From the NCBI GenBank assembly GCA_034336665.1, contig CM067569.1, positions 23,719,320 through 23,783,319 of the forward strand: 64,000 nt of DNA. The letters are read 5' to 3'. Every line of letters begins with the position of its first letter. Position 1 is the first letter of the stretch. Positions 21,176 through 31,464 of the stretch are shown piece by piece. This DNA is from Luscinia megarhynchos (taxonomy: Eukaryota > Chordata > Aves > Passeriformes > Turdidae). Under the pieces are notes generated by a model. It had not been told where the DNA came from. It saw only the letters and a list, made by a program, of their open reading frames with translations, and searched no databases. A program made the position numbers and the translations under genes.

Positions 21176-24100
21176 AGCTCCATGCCCACAGCTCCATGCC
21201 CACTGCAGCTCCATGCCCTCCCTGCAGCTCCATGCCCTCCCTGCAGCTCCATCCCTCCATGTCTCCATCCATGCCTCCATGCCTCTCCATGTCCTCCATC
21301 CCTCCTGCCTCCATGCTCCGCTCCTGCAGCTCCATGTCTCTCTGCAGCTCCATGCCCTCCCTGCAGCTCCATGCCCACTGCAGCTCCATGTCTCCCTGCA
21401 GCTCCATGTCCTCCCTGCAGCTCCATGTCTCCCCTGCAGCTCCATGTCTCCATGCCCCATGCTCCTGCAGCTCCATGTCTCCCTGCAGCTCCATGCTCCT
21501 CCCTGCAGCTCCATGTCTCCCTGCAGCTCCATGCCCTCCTGCAGCTCCATGCCTCCACTGCAGCTCCATGTCTCCCTGCAGCTCCATGCCCTCCCTGCAG
21601 CTCCATGCCCACTGCAGCTCCATGTCTCCCTGCAGCTCCATGTCTCCCTGCAGCTCCATGTCTCCCTGCAGCTCCATGTCTCCCCTGCAGCTCCATGCCC
21701 CACTGCAGCTCCATGTCTCCCTGCAGCTCCATGTCTCCTTGCAGCTCCATGTCTCCCTGCAGCTCCATGTCTCCCTGCATGCCTCCCAGCTCCATGCCCT
21801 CCCATGTCTCCCTGCAGCTCCATGCCCTCCTGCAGCTCCATGCTCTCCCTGCAGCTCCATGTCTCCCTGCAGCTCCATGCCCTCCCTGCAGCTCCATGCC
21901 CTCCCTGCAGCTCCATGCCCACTGCAGCTCCATGTCTCCCCTGCAGCTCCATGTCTCCCCTGCAGCTCCATGCCTCCTGCAGCTCCATGTCTCCCTGCAG
22001 CTCCATGCCTCCCTGCAGCTCCATGTCTCCCTGCAGCTCCATGCCTCCCTGCAGCTCCATGCCCTCCCTGCAGCTCCATGCCCTCCCTGCAGCTCCATGT
22101 CTCCCTGCAGCTCCATGTCTCCCTGCAGCTCCATGTCTCCCTGCAGCTCCATGTCTCCTGCAGCTCCATGCCCTCCTCCCTGTAGCTCCATGTCTCCCCA
22201 CTGCAGCTCCATGTCTCCCTGCAGCTCCATGCCCTCCCTGCAGCTCCATGTCTCCCTGCAGCTCCATGTCTCCCTGCAGCTCCATGCCCTCCCTGCAGCT
22301 CCATGCCCACTGCAGCTCCATGTCTCCCTGCAGCTCCATGTCTCCTGCAGCTCCATGCCCCTGCCCCTGCAGCTCCATGTCTCCCTGCAGCTCCATGCCC
22401 CTCTGCAGCTCCATGTCTCCCGTGCCTCCATGTCTCCCTGCAGCTCCATATGTCTCCCATGCCCTCCCTGCAGCTCCATGCCCTCCTGCAGCTCCATGTC
22501 TCCTGCAGCTCCATGCCCTCCTGCAGCTCCATGTCTCCCTGCAGCTCCATGCCTCCCTGCAGCTCCATGTCTCCCCTGCAGCTCCATGCCCTCCCTGCAG
22601 CTCCATGTCTCCCCCTGTAGCTCCATGTTCCCCTGTAGCTCCATGCCCTCCCCTGCAGCTCCATGTCTCCCTGCAGCTCCATGCCCCTCGCAGCTCCATG
22701 CCCTCCCTGCAGCTCCATGTCTCCCTGCAGCTCCATGTCTCCCTGCAGCTCCATGCCCTCCCTGCAGCTCCATGTCTCCTGCAGCTCCATGTCTCCCCTG
22801 CAGCTCCATGCCCTCCCTGCAGCTCCATGCCCTCCCTGCAGCTCCATGTCTCCCCTGCAGCTCCATGCCCTCCCTGCAGCTCCATGTCTCCCCTGCAGCT
22901 CCATGTCTCCCTGCAGCTCCATGCCCTCCTGCAGCTCCATGTCTCCCTGCAGCTCCATGTCTCCCTGTGCCCATGTCTCCTTGCAGCTCCATGCCCTCCC
23001 TGCAGCTCCATGTCTCCCTGCAGCTCCATGTCTCCCCTGCAGCTCCATGCCCTCCCTGCAGCTCCATGCCCTCCTGCAGCTCCATGCCCACTGCAGCTCC
23101 ATGTCTCCTGCAGCTCCATGTCTCCCTGCAGCTCCATGCCCTCCCTGCAGCTCCATGTCCCTCCCTGTAGCTCCATGCCCTCTGCATGCTCCATGCTCCC
23201 TCCATGCTCCATGCCTGCAGCTCCATGTCTCCCTGCAGCTCCATGTCTCCCTGCAGCTCCATGTCTCCCTGCAGCTCCATGTCTCCCTGCAGCTCCATGT
23301 CTCCCTGCAGCTCCCCATCCATGTCTCCCGTGCTCCATGCCTCCCTGCAGCTCCATGTCTCCTGCAGCTCCATGTCTCCCTGCAGCTCCATGCCCTCCTG
23401 CAGCTCCATGCCCACTGCAGCTCCATGTCTCCCTGCAGCTCCATGCCCTCCCTGCAGCTCCATGCCCTCCCTGCAGCTCCATGTCTCCCTGCAGCTCCAT
23501 ACCTCCCTGCAGCTCCATGCCCACTGCAGCTCCATGTCTCCCTGCAGCTCCATGTCTCCCTGCAGCTCCATGCCCACTGCAGCTCCATGTCTCCCTGCAG
23601 CTCCATGCCCTCCCTGCAGCTCCATGCTCCCTGCAGCTCCATGCCCTCCCTGCAGCTCCATGTCTCCTGCAGCTCCATGCCCTCCCTGCAGCTCCATGCC
23701 TCCCTGCAGCTCCATGTCTCCCTGCAGCTCCATGCCCTCCCTGCAGCTCCATGCCCACTGCAGCTCCATGTCTCCCTGCAGCTCCATGTCTCCCCACTGC
23801 AGCTCCATGCCTCCCTGCAGCTCCATGTCTCCCTGCAGCTCCATGCTCCGCTGCAGCTCCATGCTCCATGCCCTCCTGCAGCTCCATGTCTCCCTGCAGC
23901 TCCATGCCTCCCTGCAGCTCCATGTCTCCCTGCAGCTCCATGCCCACTGCAGCTCCATGTCTCCCTGCAGCTCCATGCCCTCCCTGCAGCTCCATGTCTC
24001 CCTGCAGCTCCATGCCCACTGCAGCTCCATGTCTCCTGCAGCTCCATGCCCTCCTGCAGCTCCATGTCTCCCTGCAGCTCCATGTCTCCCTGCAGCTCCA

Positions 24101-24358
24101 TGTCTCCCCTGCAGCTCCATGTCTCCCTGCAGCTCCATGTCTCCTGTAGCTCCATGCCCACTGCAGCTCCATGTCTCCCTGCAGCTCCATGTCTCCTGCA
24201 GCTCCATGCCTCCTGCAGCTCCATGTCCTCCCTGCAGCTCCATGTCTCCCTGCAGCTCCATGTCTCCTGCAGCTCCATGTCTCCCTGCAGCTCCATGCCT
24301 CCCTGCAGCTCCATGCCCACTGCAGCTCCATGTCCTCCCTGCAGCTCCATGCCCACTG
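21130..24358 (+). repeat. 3.2-kb minisatellite, 17-19 bp unit
   Basis: A long tandem array with a core of GCAGCTCCATG plus a short variable spacer. Main unit types are CTGCAGCTCCATGTCTCC (18 bp, most common), CTGCAGCTCCATGCCCTCC (19 bp), CTGCAGCTCCATGCCTCC (18 bp), a 17-bp type ending CCCACT, and 1-bp length variants (TCTCCCC, TCTCC). Length divided by unit size gives roughly 175 copies; I did not count them singly. The plus strand is C-rich and G-poor. Degenerate islands that lack the CAGCTCC half interrupt it (near 21250-21330, 21440-21470, 21772-21815, 22425-22465, 23175-23220, 23310-23345). The unit has no stop codon in most phases on either strand, so open frames of 400-1143 codons appear on both strands. 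Plus-strand frames end where a unit carries CTGTAG (22183, 22617, 23168). The peptides (LQLHVS, CSSMSP, AAPCLP; GDMELQ, ETWSCR, GRHGAA) are only the repeat read in different phases. Not a gene. Confidence 0.97.
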
Positions 24359-24359
24359 C

Positions 24360-27300
24360 CTGAGACGGCTCAGAGAACCCACAGCAGCCCAGAGTCCAGC
24401 CCATGTCTCATGTTTTAACACGAAAAAGGCACTAATGTGGAATCTGTTATGCCAGTATGAAAGTGCTTTTTCCTGAATACACGGGGTGTGAGGGAGTCAC
24501 ACCCAGCCAGGGTTGCTGCTCCATCAGGTGCTGGGAGGCCCTGGTGGGAATGCAGGCGTGTCTGTCTCTGCTGTGGGGTCACAGCACTCACTACAACCAC
24601 CATGCAAATAGATCCAACATAAACACGCTGGAAATCCCGTCTGACTCACTATGTGTGGTGCCTTTGAACTCAATTGCTTTGTAATTTCTGGCAAATGGAG
24701 GAAAGATGACCGGACAAAAGAAGTCAAGGGTAGAATATGTCTTTGCTTTCCACTAACCCATTTCTCCCTCATCATCTGCCAAAAGTAAACTTTAATTTTC
24801 AATAGAAAAATAAATCTATCTAGACTTTATATACAGAAAATTGTTTTTAAAAATTAATTTTAGTTTAAGGAAAACACTGCCTTATTGCAGTCATGTTTTT
24901 AAGCTATGTTTCCAGGAGAAATTAGATCTTTAAGAGTTGAGGCAGGGGATGAAATACAGGCAAAGAACAGAAAGGGTTTATTCCTGTTGAAGTTCCCCTG
25001 CATGCTGTCTTCCAAATATTAGGATGAACACATAGCCAACTGTAGCAGATTGTTTTCACTAGTGCTCTGCTGGTGGGTTAGCAATGCTAGCCTTGGAATT
25101 AGGCATTTTGTCATGTTTCACTGCTCAGCTGGCTCTTCTTAGACTTGAGAAATCTCGTGCAGATAGAAGTTAGAACCAGCCTAGGATAAGCCTTTCCCTT
25201 CCCTTGCACAGGCTTGGATCTAGGACTGGTACAAGTCGAGATCCCATCACATTCTGTGTGCCATGGCACTCAGCTCCACTGAGGCTCAGGTTTTCTCCAC
25301 AGTGTGGGCTCTGCTCCACTTGTAAGTGGTGTGATAACCATTACCCCTTTAGATGGGTCTGCTCTGGGGAAATTTGTGTGTGTCTTTTCAAGGCAGTAGG
25401 GTTTCAGCCAGTTCTGCAGGCTGGCTATTACTTTGAATATGGAATATTTCCTGTGGGATAATACTAGAAAAGCTTTTCTTTCCCTTAGCAGTCATGAAGA
25501 ATTTAGGTATTCAGAAGTATTTTCCTTCTTTGCATATGCATAGTGAACGAGTTCAGGAAAGTAGTTCATGAAAAAAACCCACATTTTCTCTTGCTAACTA
25601 CAAGCCAGATTGCACAGTAAAGTGAACTGAGAAAATCAGCTGCAGAAATGATCGTGCTGGCATGAAAGAGGGGTAGCACAGGGGCAGAAATGAACAGCTA
25701 AGGCCAGCAATGATATAAACCAGCATTACTATCAAAACACTACTGAGTGAATAAAAGTCCCATTGCACAAATGGAGCAGGATGTAAAACTGACCAAAAAA
25801 AGATACCCTAAAAGTAAGGTTCACTTAATTTGTTTTTATGCTTTTGTCATAGCTAATGTGGATTGAGGCATCAGAAATGAACCTGCATCATCTTGTCTGG
25901 CTTGCTGCATCAGCCCCCCACCTCCCCAGCTTCTCTCAAAACAAACAAATCTCTATTTCAGAGAGCTGGTGTGCCACCCCAAGGAGAGTTCCTGGCACCA
26001 GCTGAGGGTTGCCACTTGCTTACTGGCTCTAACAACACCACTGTCCTCATCAGAGCACGAGATGTGACTGTTTCTGTGAGCAGATGTTTCCTTTGGAAAC
26101 CATCTGAAGCACTTGCCTGGTAGAGAGGCTGATCAGAGCAACCTAGACCTGTGGTACAGATATGGACTAAAAGCACTGTAAAGGAGACTGTGCAGGGGGT
26201 TATCTAGTGAGCAAAAGTTATACTGAGGATTAAAATAGCTCTTTTTAATTCATATTCAGCCCAATAGATTATGCATGTTGATTTCTTTATCTTAAGGATT
26301 TAACTGCACATCATGATGATATTGTGTCTCTGCTTCTTTTTGCAAAGCTGATCTTCTCTACTCATATCCAGTACTGCTACTCAAGGAGCTCATCATGCTT
26401 TTCTTCAGGATAATATTTTCCTCACTTCAGCCAGATGAGCATCCTTTATTGTTTTACATCTAATTACCTGCTAAAGAGTAACATAGTTCTGAATCAAATG
26501 CATGTGAATCATAAGCAGTTTTTATTTAGGTTTTTTTTAATCTGACAGGCAGAAGCTTATGAGAAAACAAATATAGTCTTTCAAGTTTTTTAATCAGTAA
26601 AAATTTCAGAGTAAAAACCAAAGTAGTACCATGATGATGTTGGCTTCACTGTGATAGGTAAATATAAGTGTAACTAAATTTAGCTCTAAATTGCTTGAAG
26701 AGAATGCCTGTGCTACTCTTCAAGTAGAATGTGTTATCTTTTCTGTTTATGTGATGGGAAATTAACCACCTGTGTAAAATAATGTTACTAACTTTTTCAG
26801 ATGGGGGTCTATCTGTTTTCTCTTGAAGGCTTTTGTTTGTATTTTTCTTGCTAAATTTTCCAAGCTTGCATTGAGGACTCAGTTTTGAGGGACAGGCTCA
26901 AACACTCTTGTTCAGGAATATCTCGTAGAACATAACTTCATTGTGCATTACATTACTTTGCAATTGTATGAGCTGTAATTCTCTGCAACTTTTAGCAATT
27001 GAACAGTATTTTTAAAATATTTTATAGAAATTTCCAGCCCAGCAATTCTACATAGAAATAAAACTGTTACAACTTCTGTTGTAATAACGGAGGTCTCTTA
27101 TTGCAAGAGTTCCAGGCTCCATTTTTTTAAACATATAGAAAGACAGATAAGGGACTTAATTTGGTGGTGAGAGGTTTTTTTTGCTTGTTTGTTTTAATGC
27201 TGCTTCAAAATGACTCAGTTTTGGAAGTCTTTTGAAATACTGTTCGTCAGAATTTTCTCTGCCTTTTCTGCTTCTTCTATATTAATCGTACTTTGTGCAT

Positions 27301-28836
27301 CAACTGCAAGGCATCAGATATTGTTTTGTCACTTTCTTGCCTTCTGAAATCTGCTTTTAATTGCAACACTTTGCACCAGAAGTAATGATTTTGTGTATCC
27401 ATCCTATAAATGCTGGGATCCTGCCAACACTGGGAATTTCTACATTGCCCACACCCCTTCCTCTTCTATTTAAACCAGCTAGTCTCATTTTCAGAGCTGC
27501 TCAGGGCAAGTGTAAAAGATTTCCATTTCTATGGCCATAAACTACAGCAAAAGAGCTCTAGAGAAAGGAGCAGAGTTGGGCTTCAAAATTGCCTTGTAGA
27601 TTCAAAGGCTCAACCCTGAATCTTCTAAGTTTCATGAAGACATTCATATTAGGAATGCTCTTTCTGAGTCAAGGTCTGATAGAGATGATTGGGAAAAGTC
27701 TGAGCAAGTCTATTCAGAATAAAGGCTTTCCTTATGCACTGAACCAGGTTTTCTCTTTTGAAATATGTAGTAATGTTTACAAATTATAGAATATTACAAT
27801 GGCAAGATTTCTACAAGTATGTTATACAGATGGTTAAAAGCATGCAGAATATGAGAGACTGATTCTTCAGCTTCAGCAAATGAGTTTAGCTATATTCTCT
27901 GTATTACCTGTATCACTGAGGCCTGAAAAGCACTGCAGCTGTTTATGTTGGTTTACAGGTGAATTTTTTTTTTTTAATTCATATCTGCAGAGGAAATGTG
28001 AGATATGTGTTGCAACTTTTTTTAACCATACTAATTTAATTTAATAATGTGTTGTATCTTATTACTTTACCTGGAACACACACACACACATGTAATAAGA
28101 ATATATTTTCTCCAGCTTTCCCAAAGAAGAAATACACTGTATTTCTGTAATACTGCATGGTATTCTTTTCAAATAACCTTACATTATGAACTGGTTTTCT
28201 GTTCAAAATCTTCCCTAAACCACATGTACCTTTCCAAAGAACTTCCTTTAACTATTCTGCAGCATATTTGGGTGAGAGAAAGCAGACAAAGGAGAACTAA
28301 GAAGTCTTTTGGCAGGCTGTCTAGGAGTTGTCACCTGAAGGGTTTTGCTAGCCTAAAGGAAATCTCTGTTCTTTGACAAATCTTTTCCTGGATAAGCAAA
28401 ACTTCTTTCTCATCAGGCTTTTTCAGATCTTGAAATTGTTGAATCCACTGTACTAGATCTAGACCACTGCATGTTTTTTATTAGGCACTATTGATTCTGG
28501 AAGAGATGAATTATCCCTAGCTCTGACCTTCAGCACTTTGTTAGTTGGGCTTTGCCTTTCTTTTACAAAGAACTTGTACATTCAATTAAAACATGTCACA
28601 TTTGTATAACATGCTTACCCAGTTATCTACTAATTCTAAGGCTGCTAAACTTCTTTTATTTTTTTAAGTAATTTCTGAACTTTTTCCTCTTAGGAGGAAA
28701 TATTAGTTGATAATTTTTAATTTTATAAAACAAAATTATCTACTAGGGCACGGTTAATGAGCAGCTTGGCTTGACCTGGCCATGGAGGGAAAAGCAAAAC
28801 TGTGACAGTTGTGACATTGATAAACAAGCATAACAG
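24360..28836. other. Unique DNA right of the minisatellite, no gene seen
   Basis: The array stops abruptly at CCCACTGCCTGAGACGG. The first about 400 bp are moderately GC-rich, then AT-rich unique sequence follows. Open frames are 60-109 codons with no recognisable product. A short (CA)n lies at 28075-28091. No LINE or SINE recognised. Confidence 0.5.
28075..28091. repeat. Short CA microsatellite
   Basis: ACACACACACACACACA, about eight dinucleotides, in AT-rich unique sequence. Confidence 0.9.
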
Positions 28837-28837
28837 C

Positions 28838-29155
28838 TATCACAGAAGGGTCTGGGCTGGAAGGGGCCCCAGGGGTGAGTCTGTCCCACCTCCCTGCTCA
28901 GGCAGGGCCAGCCCAGAGCACACAGCACAGGGCTGTGCCCAGACAGTTCTGGAGTATCTCCAGTGAGGGACGTGCCACAGCCTCTCTGGGCACCCTGCTC
29001 CAGTGCATGGTCACTGCACAGTACAGAAATTCTTCCTGGTGCTCAGCTGGAATTTCCTGTGCATCAGTTTCTGCCCATTTCCTCCTCTCCTATTGCTTGA
29101 CACCAGCAAGCAGAGTTCAGCTCTGTCCTCTCACGCCTCAGAGACATCTGGAATA
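28838..29155 (-). mobile_element. CR1 LINE 3' end, minus strand
   Basis: Reads as the reverse complement of a CR1 3' end. From the left it shows 'cacagaagggtctgggctggaaggggcccc', 'cctgctcaggcagggccagcccagagcacac', 'ctccagtgagggacgtgccacagcctctctgggcaccctgctccagtgc', 'cacagtacagaaattcttcctggtgctcagctggaatttcctgtg' and 'gcccatttcctcctctcctattgcttgacacca'. These correspond in order to the 3' UTR and the C-terminal reverse-transcriptase end of avian CR1. The element's 3' terminus is at the left and its truncated 5' side is at the right. The 93- and 61-codon open frames here are remnants or shadows. Not coding. Confidence 0.9.
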
Positions 29156-29159
29156 ATGG

Positions 29160-31374
29160 GAAAATACTAAGACTAACCTAGCTTGTGGTAATAACATTTC
29201 CCAACCTCTAAATCTGTGAATGCCTAGAGCTGTATTCTTGTTACAGACCAGCAGAAGATCAGGAGGCCAGCAGTAATGGGTTAAAATTGGTTTTACCTTA
29301 GCAAAGCTGAATTCAGTCACTTGACCTTGCTTTAACTTACTTGTGCTTCAGTCTGTCCACTTCCCCCTTAGTAACATGAAGGAAATAATTCCTTTTCCTG
29401 TAGTTTTGCCTGACTGCCCTACTTAGGCTGTAAAGTCTTTGGAACAACTGCTGTCTGATCTAATGTGCATGTACGGAGCAGAGCACAATGAAGTCCTGAT
29501 CTCAGCAGGAGCCCCATCTGCTACTGCTGAGATAAATGATCTTTTCAGTACTGGTTGTTTTTTAATCTCTTTAAATTACCATAAATACATTTTTAAAGCC
29601 ATATGCTTTCATTCTATATCCCACTCCTGAAGAAATCTGGGTTTCTGTGGAAATATAATTATGTAACCATATAATTAAAGACTGCATCATACCCTGTACA
29701 TGCAAGAGGGCTGAGTTGAGGTCAAGTGCCAGACTGATCTGCCACTTTGTGTATTTCAAGTACCTAAACTTACTGTAGAAAGGTTATTTAAAATATAATT
29801 TTGTGTATGCAATTCTCTACTTTTCCAAAGAGAGAGTATTCTTTTGAGTTGCAATTAGTTCAATTAAACTGAAATTGGTTTGCAGTAGAAGAAATTGCGA
29901 TTCTGAAGGGACCCATTAGTTTCTGGTATTGGGGTCTAGTGTTGGATGCTCGCTGAGGAAATCCAAAGGAAATTTCTTATTTTGTTGGAGGGGTGAGAGA
30001 GAGGGAACTGCATCGTAGCAGGAGTGCAGCCCACAGGTTCAGCTGTGTCAGTGGACAGAGGTGAGCTCTGGGAGTGAGGACACATTCTGTGTTTCTCTGT
30101 TTCTCTGCTGCATCAGTGTCCATGTGTTCCCAGTTTGGCATGTGGCACTGCTGATGCTTTGGCAGAGGCATGAGCCTAACACTGTAATGTCTGTTAGGGT
30201 TTTGGCTGAACACACAAAATTTCTAGAATATTGCAGATGCTTTAAAGGAAGTTCAGAAGTTAATAACTTATCCAAACTGAAAGAGGAATATATAGGCTGA
30301 GCAAAGAGCATGTCTCTAATCATAGGTATTTTGTCACTGTCATCTTTTAGCATTTTACCTTAAGTGGTGGAAGTGTTGCAGCCTTTCAAAAAATATCACA
30401 AGTTTCTTTAACAATAGAAATGATTATTCAGCCTGGGTGTCGAGGCTGCTGCTGTTTCTGTGTAACAACATCTGGGGAATAGGGGTCTCTGTCTCTTGAC
30501 AGACCTTCCTCTTTCATGCTCTGAAGAACAAGGGTAGTTCCTGTGTTGCCTGTGCACTCAAATTTGACTTGTTATAAAGTGCTGCAGGGGGCACATGTGC
30601 TGAAGATTGGGTGGAAAAGATTTCTTGCAGTACATGTTTGCCTAATCCAGAGACTTAGACTACTGATAACACCTAGAGCTTTTTTACTTTTGTGCAATTT
30701 GAAACATCACCATGTCACAAGTTTAATAGTTGTGACTTTTTGTAGTTCTACTAGGTTGTTCTGGGGGGTTTTGGTGGTGGTGCTGGTTTGGTTTTGGGGT
30801 TATTTAACTTCAGGAGACATTAGAGATTTACATAAAAATCTTTCCTTCCTCAAGAAATCCCACTAACAAAGAATGCTTGTAAGCACCAGGTGCACAAAAA
30901 AAGGTAATTGTCTGTAATTGTGAGATTCTTGCTAACACAATATGTCACTCAGTTGGATATGTACACAGCATCCATTGCTGCCAATGGAGTTACATAAACA
31001 AATTGAGGCTACAATAGGGACATTTATGTTTAGCTTCATTTACATGAAATGTATTGATTTTTCCCTTTGGTAGGGGACTGTTTTTTAAACAAAATCAAAC
31101 ATTTACATGTATAAAATACAACATCCGTAATTTTTCACAAGTTGTTAAAGTCCAATTAGGTTTCTGCAATCTGTACTTACTTGATAGGAAGATAATTTGC
31201 CGTTACCAAAGAAAATACATTTGGGGTATTTCATATGTAAATTAATTTACTTCATAGAAGAATTTAAAAAGGCTTTGGAAGTTGATGCTTTTGCTAACAT
31301 CAACATTTGCTTATCTTTGAATGGCTTTTCATAATAACAGAATCCTTGGCACTCCCTTCTGGCCTTCCACCCAG
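29160..31374. other. Unique AT-rich DNA, no gene seen
   Basis: No gene recognised. A G/T-rich patch at about 30760-30802 (GGGGGG, then GGTGGTGGTG and GGTTTGG runs) is low-complexity. Open frames of 60-107 codons resemble nothing known. Confidence 0.5.
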
Positions 31375-31375
31375 T

Positions 31376-31460
31376 CTCAAGGTACCTCACAAACACAAAG
31401 TTGCACAGCTCGGTCTCATCCCCACATTACAGATGGAGCACAGATAAATCTCTGCCTGTG
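31376..31460 (-). mobile_element. Possible MIR-like SINE relic
   Basis: 'Ctcaaggtacctcacaaacac' followed by 'ctcatccccacattacagatggagcacaga' resembles the reverse complement of a MIR-type SINE ('caaagcgctttacaaac' ... 'tatccccattttacagatgaggaaactgaggcacaga'). The best-matching part is about 25 bp around CCCCACATTACAGATG. It is in the same orientation as the relic at 17675. The match is short, so chance is a real alternative. Confidence 0.38.
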
Positions 31461-31464
31461 GTCT

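Noticed and set aside
20863..22185. 440-codon frame starting in the CpG patch as a secreted or repeat protein
   Set aside because: The unique N-terminal part has no recognisable motif and the rest is minisatellite. It stops only because one unit carries CTGTAG.
21130..24358. CCTCCCT words as PRDM9-type recombination motifs
   Set aside because: The full human 13-mer is not matched and birds are known to lack PRDM9.
21130..24358. CRISPR array
   Set aside because: There are no unique spacers between repeats; units are contiguous 17-19 bp, and the surrounding DNA is vertebrate.
20990..24421. 1143-, 1100-, 1071-, 999- and 687-codon open frames as genes
   Set aside because: They lie in the minisatellite, overlap on both strands and in several phases, and consist only of the repeat unit read through single-base length changes. 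No domain is present.
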